Below are positions 37,701 to 48,500 of a stretch of DNA of 64,000 bases, piece by piece. The notes under the pieces are model-generated. The model saw only the letters and a list, made by a program, of their open reading frames with translations. It did not search any database and was not told the DNA's origin. This DNA is from Punica granatum (taxonomy: Eukaryota > Streptophyta > Magnoliopsida > Myrtales > Lythraceae): assembly GCF_007655135.1 (NCBI RefSeq), contig NC_045128.1, positions 32,520,811 to 32,584,810 on the forward strand, read 5' to 3'. The translations under genes were made by a program, and so were the position numbers. How positions within the stretch are numbered: the first letter of the stretch is position 1; every line of letters begins with the position of its first letter.

Positions 37701-39672
37701 TCTGAACTTCGACGATAAGTAGTCTTCCATAAAGCAATCCTCCAAAGAATACTTTAAAAAGAAAAATTAATTCCCATGGGATTAGTGTGTGATCCAATAA
37801 TCAGTATAAAGTAAGAATCACCTATCTAAATAACATAAAGGTGAGGACAATAAAAGACCTTCCCAACCATTAACAAACTCAATAAGAAAAATCAACAATA
37901 ATAGTGATTATATTCCAATAAGTTAAAAAGATCAAGCTCACACAAGACTATATAATTTATTAAGGCCAAAATAAAAAAAGAAAACACCCAATAACTTGCA
38001 TATTAAATTAAAATCTGTAAAACGGACTCACAGGTTGAATGAAATCTCCAACTACGGCATGAAAATCAAGCTGCACAAATATGCAACTGAGGTTTGTTTA
38101 ACATAACCTTGCTGGCATATTAAAATGGGTGATATACTGGAGATATCAGAATATCACAAACATCAACAATATTTCAAATCAGGAGCCTGCAAAGAATACT
38201 GCAAACATGAATACCTAAACTAACATTACATATATACAAATACAACAAAAGAGAGACGACTCTACGCTTACATCTAAAAGCCTGAAAACAAAGCACAAGA
38301 ATCCCATCCCAGCCAAACTGTAGGGACAAAAATTAGTGAAGCAACCTCAAATTTTAAGGAAACAGGAGCTAATGCCACCTCAGATCATAATGGTCCATAA
38401 AAATAAAGAAGTACACATCTACATGGGTTAGGAGACAGAGAGCAATACTATTTCTCTTTGTACATCTTACCTTACGGTATTATCATTTTTTCAAGAAATA
38501 GCATATGTGTTACTTCCATCTAAATTATGCAACTCCCGATAATCTCCCCCCCAATAAAAGGGCAAAGTACAGAACCTAGCCCAAAATAAGCATTAGATTG
38601 ATTCATTGCTAAGCAACTACCAAATACGTGTTCAAAACGAAATAGGCTGGACCAGGATCTTTTCTACAGGTGAAGTAAAACCTCGCACTATCTAAGCAAA
38701 CATCTGTCGTGTCACAAATAAAAACCATTGAGAGAGAGATTCTATTATTATCAGTATAAACTCACATTAGAAAGAGTAGACAAGTGCATACAACATAATG
38801 AATTCAACATAATAAATTAACATCTATTTAATGTTATAAACATAGAAAATTACAAGTTTGAATTGAAAATAACATACAACAAACAAGAACAGCCAGTCAC
38901 AGTTTACACACAATAAGCAATCGAAGAAATTAGGAAAGAAATTACCTAGTAGGAGCTGGGCAAAGTAGAGCTCCCTGCTTGTTGATCTTTCCAACGCGAA
39001 TGGAAACGAGCGGCATGCAAAAGCACCTCGCTAACATGCCAACTTCAGCTGGCTCGAAATGCTGATGATCATCAAATAAGATAAAAACAAAAACATCATC
39101 AGTCAAAATTAAGTCCCACGTCGGAGGCCAAATTCATGATGATCAAATTGATATCATCTACAAACAACCAATAACCACTAAAAAAAAAAACTCCAAAATA
39201 TATCAGAAAATTGGTCAGCAACAAGTCCTAAGCTGAATTTATTCACAAACAATGCATGTTTTTCCCGAGAAAACCACCATTCTGCAATCAACAATGAAGA
39301 TTTCTCGATTTATCCGACAGATACCTGACTTAGGTGAGCCAGAAGCCGATCCTCGGCCAAGCCGCTGGACGCGTTGAGCTTCAACAAGGGCTTCAACCTC
39401 TCATCAGCGCGACAGGCACCGATAACCTGCATATCCAGCGCCTGCAGCCACTGCAGAACCCTATCCTCGCGATTGCTCTGCTGGAGCAAGAGATCCCCGT
39501 CGCCGTCCTCCACAAGAGCCTCCGCCAGCCGCTCCGCCAGGCCGATCTCCCCCCTGGAAGCCCCGGCGCTCGCACCAGATCCAACAGCGGAAGGGAAATC
39601 CTCGGATTCCCCGGCGTCGGAGCGATCCACGCGGCGATCAATGTCTTCCCGTTCACAACCACCGTTGGCCAT
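34763..39672 (-). CDS. Conserved plant protein of unknown function (670 aa)
   Basis: Exons 39672-39325, 39061-38946, 36536-36296 and 36070-34763 join in frame (introns 263, 2409 and 225 bp, all GT-AG) into 670 residues. The N-terminal 100 residues are acidic with AERLAEALVEDGDGDLLLQQ. Residues about 165-265 form the best conserved-looking block (LRLSYVGDDGQMERIVTLSN, GRSFVIKIPDGRAFFWCSEK, LLGKMKDLLCRRPSVAELTG, CFATYIRAYLMG), which could be a PH/Pru-like fold. The C-terminal 370 residues are Ser/Pro-rich and look disordered, ending in an acidic tail. No membrane segment or catalytic motif is visible. Its place between COI1 and SPC25 equals the position of Arabidopsis At2g39950, so it is probably that orthologue. 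The function is unknown. Confidence 0.88.
36537..38945 (-). other. Large intron 2 of the unknown gene
   Basis: A 2409-bp GT-AG intron (donor ACTAG/GTAATT, acceptor ATGCAG/GGG), AT-rich, without a recognisable inserted gene or element. Confidence 0.85.
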
Positions 39673-40772
39673 GTCAACCTCAATAAACAAGCTCGGATTT
39701 CGCCGGAAATCGATAAGATCCTAACAATCGACGCCCAGAAACCCTACGCTCAGATTCCCAGATGGAAAAATCACCCACGGTACGGTCGAGGAAAATGGGA
39801 GGAGGAGAGGAGGCGGAGGGGTTTATATATGGCGAGCGGGAGGGAAAGTCGCTTTCCGGACCTGAGAGGCAAGTTGTAAAACGCAATTTATCGAGTCGAT
39901 TGAAGCCCGCGTGGGGATCCCATAGACGCCACGTCAGCGTCCAGTTAAGTATTCCGGGGCAGGTATGCGAAGGGGGCACTCTTCCGCTGTGCTCAGGACC
40001 ACGAGAGCTTACATCATTTTTCTTGGCCACCGGTCCAGTTTTGGAAAGATCTGGCCGTCCATTTGAGTGGCCGAGCTATCCTGTGATCCAAGTCGAGCCA
40101 TATCAATCACTAATTATGTTACTACCTAAACAAGAAAAAGGTGGTCCTTTCTTTTGAGGGCTTATCCTTTTTCTTTTTCCTTCGTAAATAGATTTGATTG
40201 ATGTTTCGAACCAACATTATTTATACATAGGAGATAATTGTAGTTAACTATAGAACAATTACAATTTAAATGGGATTAATCGGTACTTATTACAATTTTT
40301 TCTCACTTTTTCACGTCATATATTGAGATAAAATTATCCACATTGTTCCGAAATAAACTCTTCAAATTAGAGCAAATGTGAAGTGCATCCTTTCTACATC
40401 TCAACACTCTGCTTGATAACATTCTACATCCTTTTTACATTCTCTGCCAATACTTTCACAGTTTTCGATAGTGTAAGATAAAGTTATTCCGTCATTGTAC
40501 TAATACTATTTAAGCACGATAATTCGAGAAAAAACATGAAATAATATCCACCATGAGAGAAAATGAAAAATAAATCATCACATGATAATTTAAAATTTCT
40601 TAATTTCGTGTAAAAATATGTGTCGTTATACTCGCTCTTTTTCTGGAACAGAGGGGTGTTTCGCTGATTTGGGGGGTGTTAAAAGGACAAAAAATAAAAA
40701 TTTGAAGAGAAGAGGGCGGATAGCTGTTTTGGGGGCTGTGAATGGACGGACAAGTAAACTTACCCTCACTAG

Positions 40773-40806
<34 letters not shown>

Positions 40807-41700
40807 GAATGAAGGGGGGCTATTATCCTTTGTTCTCAATCTAGGAGCTACTTAATTTAGGAATGAAGAAAGGGACAGATGCATTATTATAATTGAAGTG
40901 GCCCCACTTTGGACGATAAAAATAGTTGAATTGCAGGTGAAGAATTAGCCCGGGCCCACTTGAGTAGCAAAATATCGGTCTTCGTCGGGTCCTCTGACAA
41001 TATCTCACTATCGAATGGGCCCACCAGCCCGTGAAAGATGATTGATAAATTTGCAATCAGTCAAGAGTGGTCCCCACCAATCCAGTGTGGGGTTTTAGTT
41101 AGGTGATACCATTCGAAAGGATATTCCTCCCGCAGGCCCAGCCCATTTAAGGCCTGAGACCAGGTCCATCTGATCGCATTGAATCCCGACACCCGTCAGA
41201 TTTATTTTCTACTCCCCGAGGTTCTGAATAAGATTACTTTGGTCACTGAAGTTTGACCGTTGCTCCAGTTTTACCCTCTCTTTACGACAATTTATACACT
41301 TTACCAGATATAGATTTTGGTTCCGCTTCCTCTCTGGAGTCATGTCCCGAAGGCAAGAAATCCATATAATAAGAATTCAGCAGTCCGGTAGCTTCCCGTG
41401 TTCAGCTCAACCCAAAGAGCCAATTTCAAGTCGATCTTTGATGGTGAATCTCTGAGTAGGAATTAGAAGATGATGTCCACAATATCATGCTATTATCAAA
41501 TATCATATAACTTATAGCAAACAATTCGTCGACTCCATAAATTTGTTTTCTAAAGCAGAAGCAAGTTAGTCTGATCATTTGCCGCAAAATTCATCAGAAG
41601 CAACCGTTTTCTTCTCGAGCATCTGTAATTCAATCAAGAGAGAGGACTAGAACTCTTGTCTAACTAATTGTGACGAGTAGAAGGAGGCGATTAGTTTCAA
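39673..41700. other. Promoter side of the unknown gene and 3' flank of SPC25
   Basis: 39673-39900 probably holds the leader of the minus-strand unknown gene. A (TTA)n microsatellite lies at 40775-40802. No other gene is seen. The SPC25 3'-UTR should lie just below 41701. Confidence 0.4.
40775..40802. repeat. (TTA)n microsatellite
   Basis: Nine to ten uninterrupted TTA units. Confidence 0.95.
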
Positions 41701-44466
41701 TCATTTGCTCTTCTTTGGCTCTTTATTATAGTCGTTTATTAGCCCTTCAACATCCTTCCAGAAAAGGCCCTCAACCAGAACCCCGTCCTTGGTGAACCTG
41801 CATCGTCACCAATAGAGGCATTTCAGAAAAGATAATATATTTGATCTTTTTCTTGTCAAAAAATAGAATTATGCTAATGGTGAAGAGGATTCTTGACCAT
41901 TTTGTGACGCTTTTAGTAAGTTCCACTGGTTTGTTTGCAGAAATTGATTTGGAGTCTGCGCTTGCTATTGTAACCGTGTATGAGTCAGAGAATCTCGGGA
42001 ATTTGGAGGACACGATCAACCCAGTGCTATTAAAGGATCCCTGCAAGAACAAGTCACCGTGACTAATGAGATGGATCTCAATTCTGAATTATTACTTAAA
42101 ACAAGTTAGTTACTTCCCGTCCTGTGAGAAAGAAGGCATTAAATATCGGGTTTTAATCACGAGAAAAGCGCAAAATCAAAATGTGAAAGTTGGATGATGA
42201 TCTCCAAAACTAAAGAATGGTGAAGAAAGGGACTGCCTTACAATTTCCAAGGTACAGAAAATCAGTCAAAGATGAGAGAAAAGTTAGTAATGAGTTTCAG
42301 CGACTGCCTTACAACTTCCAAGGTACAGAAAATCAATCAAAGATGAGAGAAAAGATAGCTTGCGTTTGATTTTCGAGTTCGATAAGTGACCGAACTCAAC
42401 TTGATTTTGTAAAATGATTGCTAATATTGACAAATATGTTAATGTGTGAGAATATATATATATATATATATATATGTGAAAGTATATGAAAAACTTTTAT
42501 TAAAAAATTGATTATAAAAAATTATTAGGAAAAAAATGTGAGAAAAATTATTATTAAATAGTAGGAAAAGACAAAATATTATGGTGCGTTTGGTTTCGGA
42601 GTTAAAGTAACTTTGATTTTGATTATAGAAAAAGACAAATGATTGTGTAATGTGTTGAGTTAAAGTTAAAGTTAAAATTTTTGACTTGAAAAATGTGTAT
42701 TTTTGTCGTGTAGTGTGTTGAGTTAAAGTTAAAATTAAAATTTTTGTGATTTTAACTGCGAAACCAAACGGAGCATTAATGATTATATTGTTAAATTTGG
42801 AGAAGAATAGAGTTGAGTAAAATTATTATTTGAAAAACAAACAAAGCCAAGTACTGAGTTTCAAAATAAAAGGCAAATCATAAGACAATTTAAATTGAGG
42901 ATATATGTAGAATAAAATGCTGGCCTAGTAAAAATACCATTGGACAGTATTTAAATTTCAAAAGGGCTACCAGCAATGAACAATGGAGGCGCTAGTCGAG
43001 GCCATAACATAATCAACCAAAGGCAGCATTTCATTTTATTTCACTAATTTGCCCTTTTCATTTAAGTCAACCCTGAAATTTCGGAGAGCCCAATAAGAGC
43101 ACATAGCTAAAGAAGGTACAAGTAACCATTAAAGAAGAAACTCACGCAAAACTCGCATTGACGATAGAATCTTATTAGGGTCATAGGTTGCTGAAGAGGA
43201 TGAATGTCTCTTCAACTCAGCTAAGGCGAGGAGAGTTTTATCACTACCGAAAATTTGGCCCATGAACTCACTTTATTATCCATCCTCATTAAACCGCCCT
43301 ATTAATTCAATCTACTATGGAGACAATATTGAAAAAGCGGATTCTCCTTGATTGAAATGGGAAAAGAGAAACTCACCGCGGGAGGATAGGTGAACAATAT
43401 AGCGTTCTTCTCCTTGGTGTAGATGAGCAGCTGCAGTATCACGTTGAACACTATATACTTGCCAGAGTCAAGGATCACAGTTCATAATCAAAATCAACAA
43501 ATCCCCTTGTCTGAGAAGATCAGTGCAATCATAAAAATGAAAACGAGAGGTACTTAGGAAAACCTAATGTTTCATTTCAGCATGACTATCTAACCAAATG
43601 AAGCTTCCTGTCCCATAAACCCTTCCACCAAGGGATGGAAACAGGGAGGAAAGAACTGTCTGCCTAAAACTCCGTTTTTCTGATACATAACAATTCTACA
43701 TTAGCAAAGTACTGGTTTACGAAGTACACGATGATAAATGTTTTCACTTCTGAAATGCATGGAATCATTATACAAGCCCGTAAGAACTAAAGGATTCTAC
43801 TCTCAGCAAAACGATTCTCGAACTTTACCCTAAAAAAGCTCGCAGCATGAATTCTATCTCAACCTACCGAAGAGACTATTCAAAATTCTGCAAATCTCCA
43901 TATCAAGGCATCTGCTTGCTCACGACATCAGAATGATCAACCCTTCTTTTCACCAATCCATTTCATATACGAATACGATACTAACTTGCCCATAATTCAC
44001 ACAATTTTCAACCTGAAATCTAATAAGTCAAACACAAGCACACCCTGCTCTTCTCAGCTTGGACTAATTACAAGATCGAAAAATGAAACAACACAGGGGG
44101 AAAGGATATGATATGATACAGCCGATCAGGAAGTCCCTGTTCTCGGGGAACTTCTTCTTGTAGAACTGAGCGAAGAGAGCGATAACGATGATGACGGCAC
44201 CGATCACCAGCCTGACATTGCTCATCCTCACATCCTCCACATATCCACGGCTGGTAACGATCTGCACAAGGAATTCGAGCGGACCAATTCCAAGCGTCGG
44301 ATCAGTCGAACCGGCGGATCTAGAAAGCGCGAGGCCGAGAGAGAGTTATTAGGGTGGGAAGTACCTCGGAGACGGACTCGTCGAGGATGTGCTTGATGGA
44401 GTGCTGATCCAAGAGGTTGGCCTTCTTAGGGTTTTTCTTGGAGGCATCCGATGTCTTCTCCGCCAT
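41701..44466 (-). CDS. SPC25: Signal peptidase complex subunit 2 (SPC25/SPCS2)
   Basis: A non-catalytic ER membrane subunit of the signal peptidase complex that removes signal peptides. Five exons, 44466-44365, 44261-44110, 43458-43377, 42040-41898 and 41797-41701, give 191 residues, as in other plants. Family landmarks are LLDQHSIKHILDESVSE, SRGYVEDVRMSNVRL, FAQFYKKKFPENRDFLIGC, LIYTKEKNAILFTYPP, SKFPRFSDSYTVTIASAD and VEGLFWKDVEGLI, with a basic KKSK end. Two membrane segments lie at about residues 49-67 and 80-99, so both ends face the cytosol. Intron 2 starts ATATCCTTT, the perfect U12-type signal, and only an AT-AA boundary keeps the frame. Intron 3 carries nested MITEs and a 71-bp duplication. 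The start is the first ATG before the conserved LLDQHS block. Confidence 0.93.
42231..42358. repeat. 71-bp tandem duplication in SPC25 intron 3
   Basis: GACTGCCTTACAA(T/C)TTCCAAG begins at 42231 and again at 42302. The copies match over about 57 bp with few differences and are separated by a short spacer. Confidence 0.88.
42357..42849. mobile_element. Outer MITE-like element interrupted by a second MITE
   Basis: The left end TAGCTTGCGTTTGATTTTCGA and the right end TTGAAAAACAAACAAAGCCAA (as read on +) are imperfect inverted repeats. The interior is AT-rich, with a TA microsatellite at 42452-42475 and the inner MITE at 42583-42774. It lies in SPC25 intron 3. The class is unclear. Confidence 0.45.
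42583..42774. mobile_element. Inner MITE, copy 1
   Basis: The ends GTGCGTTTGGTTTCGGAGTT and AACTGCGAAACCAAACGGAG form terminal inverted repeats. The interior holds two repeats of GTGTTGAGTTAAAGTTAAA. A second copy is at 50933-51115. A target duplication could not be fixed. Confidence 0.7.
43459..44109 (-). other. SPC25 intron 2: predicted U12-type intron with AT-AA termini
   Basis: On the minus strand the intron begins ATATCCTTT (44109-44101), identical to the U12 AT-AC class donor. It ends just after a TCCTTGAC branch-point match (43474-43467) with CTCTGGCAA/G. A GT-AG or AT-AG reading breaks the frame or meets a stop. The AT-AA boundary gives GCIISYIVFN, matching the family length here (Arabidopsis GCIALYIVFN, from memory). 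It is 651 bp long. Confidence 0.7.
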
Positions 44467-45537
44467 TTTCGTCGAGCGTCGTTGCCTCTCTCTCTCTGCA
44501 GCTCGGGGGGCGGGCGCTCAGACAGTCGAAGAGGAAGAAGATTAGACTGGACGAGGAAATTTTCAATTTAATATATTTTTTTACTATTAAAAATAACGCA
44601 TATATATCAATTCGGATTTCTGAAAAATAAGAAGACTATACTCAAGGGTGAAATTCCAATTAATTTATTTACCATATAAATATTTCTGAAAAATAATATG
44701 TAATAAATCAAATCGGATTTTTTTTCCAGAAAATAAATTAATTTTGGCGTTTATACTTTTCATACTTCCCATTGAGTCATTGACTACTTGCTGAACTGCT
44801 TTGATCTCTCAACGTTAGCTGACTCTTCGGTTTTATCTTGTTAAACTGCCTTAAATTTCGATAATTACGATCAATCGCCGAAGCCAAAATGACTGTCTCG
44901 GCTTAGTTCATCAGTCCGATTTGGTATTGGATTTGGATCCAACTTCTTTCTCCCTTGCTTGGCTTCTAGAATCGTTCAACCATTTAACACTAGTCCATAA
45001 TATGGTGAATCAAAATTCTTACATGTGAGATTTTCATTGGGAGTGATATACATCACAATGACTAATATCACAGAAAGTTTTCTCGGGCGAATGTGCGCCG
45101 AGGGGACTGCAGGGAGTACTAGTATGAAAATGAGATGAATTCATCTTCAATACCGAAAAATTCATACAATATTTCACCCAATGTTGTAGTAATGCTCTAG
45201 TGTAGCCCTTCCTTTGGCTAGCGGAAAATGGAGGGAATGGGAGCCTCCCTTTCCCTCCATCCAAACAAAGCCTGACCTTCCAATTTGCCTTACCTCTCCA
45301 ACCTAACCTTTCGAAGGCTGATCCCGAGCTATAGCCATCGTCAAGCGAGGAAAGGCAAAGACATTGCAGTTGAAGAGAACAATTTGGTTATGATCTTTCT
45401 TTTTCAAAATGCATCTAATGAATATGATGATATTGCTTTCAGAACATCTTTCTTACATTCTCTTATTTCTGAGTTTGAACGAAGAATCCATTATGAATGA
45501 ACTTCCTAAGTCAGCAATCCCATGATTTAGGGAGTGA
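44467..45537. other. SPC25 promoter and PXN 3' flank
   Basis: SPC25 and PXN are in tandem on the minus strand, so about 1.07 kb serves as SPC25 upstream region and PXN 3' end. A CCATCCAAACAAAGCCTGA block near 45257-45276 looks like the end of a MITE. No gene is seen. Confidence 0.4.
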
Positions 45538-48500
45538 TCAATGGGCTTTTGATGTTACTATATTGATGGCATCTTTGATCAGCAGGAGTCGAATGCTCCG
45601 GACTAGCTCTTCCTTGACCATGAAGAGAACAGCAGCTGCGAGCACGCTTTGGACAATTTTCGTGCTCATTCCTTTGTAGAAACCTGACAAGCCTTCATAC
45701 TGAATCATCTTCAATATTGCATCTAGTGTACCTATATCACAGGAATTATACTGATAAGACACAAGAAGAATCGAAAAACTTAGAGCAGTACTAGGAGGCA
45801 TTTGGAAGTCTAATGGAAATGGGAATACGTTTTCCTTTCAGAACACGAAAAACTCTTTCTTTTTTTTTGGGTAAGTAGAACAGTGGAAACTTATTTCCCA
45901 CAATCTGCTATTAATGTCAAGCATTCACAAAAAAAGAAAATTTTGAAAACAGCTTGCAGAAACAACTTTCCAAATGCCTGAAGTTCAGAAACGGGAGTAC
46001 TGTCTTCAGAAAGTCTCTCAATTTCCATGCCAAATAGTGACGTGTTCGTCACTGCAAGTGAAGTTTCACATGCGTATAGAATGGAAGAAAGCTCGAAGCA
46101 AACAATTCGAACCTTTGTAATGATGCCTTTTGTCTCCAGTAGTAACTTGCTTAGCTTGAAGCCTCGACTGCAAAAAGATTGAGGACAATAACGAACTAAC
46201 CCACTTTTCGGTATTTTCTCATCAATTTCTAGCCAGCCAAGAGATACTTGAGAACTGCATTAACCGCCAGTAATTTCCCTTTCCTTTTTATTATAACAAA
46301 AGCGTTTGAGACATCCCAGAGACATTTCTCTCAAGAGAAAGCTTCCCATAGAAAAGCTTTATGCAGGTAAAAACGGAAATACGCCATAATTTCTTAAGCA
46401 GCATTCAACAGAATATTAGGATCTTTGATAAAATCCGTGGATCTAACCTTAACCACTAGAAGAGGATAAGTCACCACAGTGGCTCCAAGCTTTGCTAAGG
46501 CTCCCAGGAGAAAGATCTGCATGATGGAGTGAATTACAGAGCAACAAGGATGAAAATAGATGGGCCAAAATGTGAAGGTAGAGTTTTTAAAGTTTGGGAA
46601 ATTCCAAAACTGACCTCCAATGCAGTTACGTCATTCTTTCCATTCAGAGCTCGTCTCTTCCTCAACTTTTTCAACATGGTTTCATACAGCATAAACTGTA
46701 TTGAGGGGTTACTTACCTGCAAGAAACAGAAAAATCAGAACCACCACTCTGTCATCTCTCTCATTCTCTCTCCAACAACCAGACTTTTTCTTAGCATGAG
46801 ATACATGGCATTTCTCACACACCATAATCAGTGTAGGGAATACTCCTTTCCAGAAACCCCGAACTCCAGCTTCATCATAGACTTCTTGAATCTGTCAATT
46901 TTAATCATCACATGATGGAATAGAATAGATATAGTAATTCAAGTATCAATCTTACATTGAAATCTTTCCAAGCCGAAGCAAGGGCTCTTATTTGGTGAAA
47001 ACACACAATCAGCAGCAGGTTAGACAACCTCTAGAATTACATTTCAGCTTGAATTGTGCGATATCCAGCACTAACAAAGACCATACTAATCAACAGGTTG
47101 AAGATATCTCAATCATACTTGTAACCACTTTGGCGTCTGGAATTATTCGTTTCAATAAACCGCGAAAATTAAAAGGGATCATCAGCAGATGAGAACATAA
47201 GGATATGGGGTAGATTTGTCTTTTCGATGTCCCAGTCAGTTACATTAGCAAGTTCTCCCACCATCTTACATTCAACGAATGTGATTGAATCAAGATATGT
47301 CTGACAAGATATATAAAATAAACCAACACTAATTAACATTTAAGAATACCAACGGTTAGCTGTCTCTCTTGAAAAGATATGCAAAAGTTGAGTCCAATCC
47401 CTTCTCCAGATATAAATCGTCAGACAAACTAATCATATCCATTCAAGCCAGAAGGGAGAATCAGTTGTACTCACGGCATGGCCAGTCCCATAGGGAGGCG
47501 GCTCTATTGTAGCAAGAACTGCTGCTTCTGGTAATGGCTCACAATCAGAATGCACCTTCTTCGATGCTTGTGTGTGAGTCTGCAGCCAAACGATTTTTTC
47601 AAAACAAATAAATTGTTAGGTTTTATACACAACCAAAGTCCATAAACATTTCCAATCTCTATGCTGTTTGACATTTTTATCATTTTGGAGTCATTATGCT
47701 AACTCTCTAAGAACTCCCCTGATCACAGTGCAAACATTATCCCAACTTTCGAAGACAATCTCTTGATGACAGGGTAAATTTAGAGAAATTAGAAATAATT
47801 TCTCTCAGTCCTCATGATACCCATTGATACCTTGCTTTTTATCAACCAAAACAAAGGTACCTACAATGTAAGGAATGGCCAGCATAAAAAGATGCAGAAT
47901 TTACAGCAATACTTTCTTACCTGCATGCGAGTTACAACTACCCATATTGGATTTGTCAGCAGCACATTTACACACCTAAACATAAAAAATGTGTCAACCA
48001 TCCTGAAGTAGTAGATCAAACAATAAAGCTGACGAGACAAAATAGCATATAAACCATAGGCTAAATATGGTGTCCGAAGTAGAATGAAAAGTGAGAGTAA
48101 AAGAGAACAGCAACTAACTCCAGAAATTACAACTTCGAAACCCAACAATGTGATATTCGCCTTGAAAAATGTGTCATGATGCAGATACATAGCAAAGTGG
48201 CTCAAGTATCAATTCCTTGGATAAAAATTATATATGATGTCTGCCATAAGGCTTTTGGTTATTGAAGAGCACTTAAAAAGGTTTTAAACTGCACAGCTAG
48301 AACTCCATAAAGCAAAATACCCAGACAAAGCTGCCACCACGAGTGATGAGAACATTCCAACTGTTCCATCTCCTACTCCTTTTTGCTTTCTTTCAATTGC
48401 TGCAAGTTCTGCTTTCTTCCTGAATATTTGATAGAAATAATAGTAAACACCCTGTACAATGAAAACCCTTCTTATCACCTTCAAATTACTAATCCAAAAA

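Noticed and set aside
39334..39879. 181-codon open frame on the + strand over exon 1 of the unknown gene
   Set aside because: It is antisense to a well-supported exon in a GC-rich segment, and its composition follows from the true frame.
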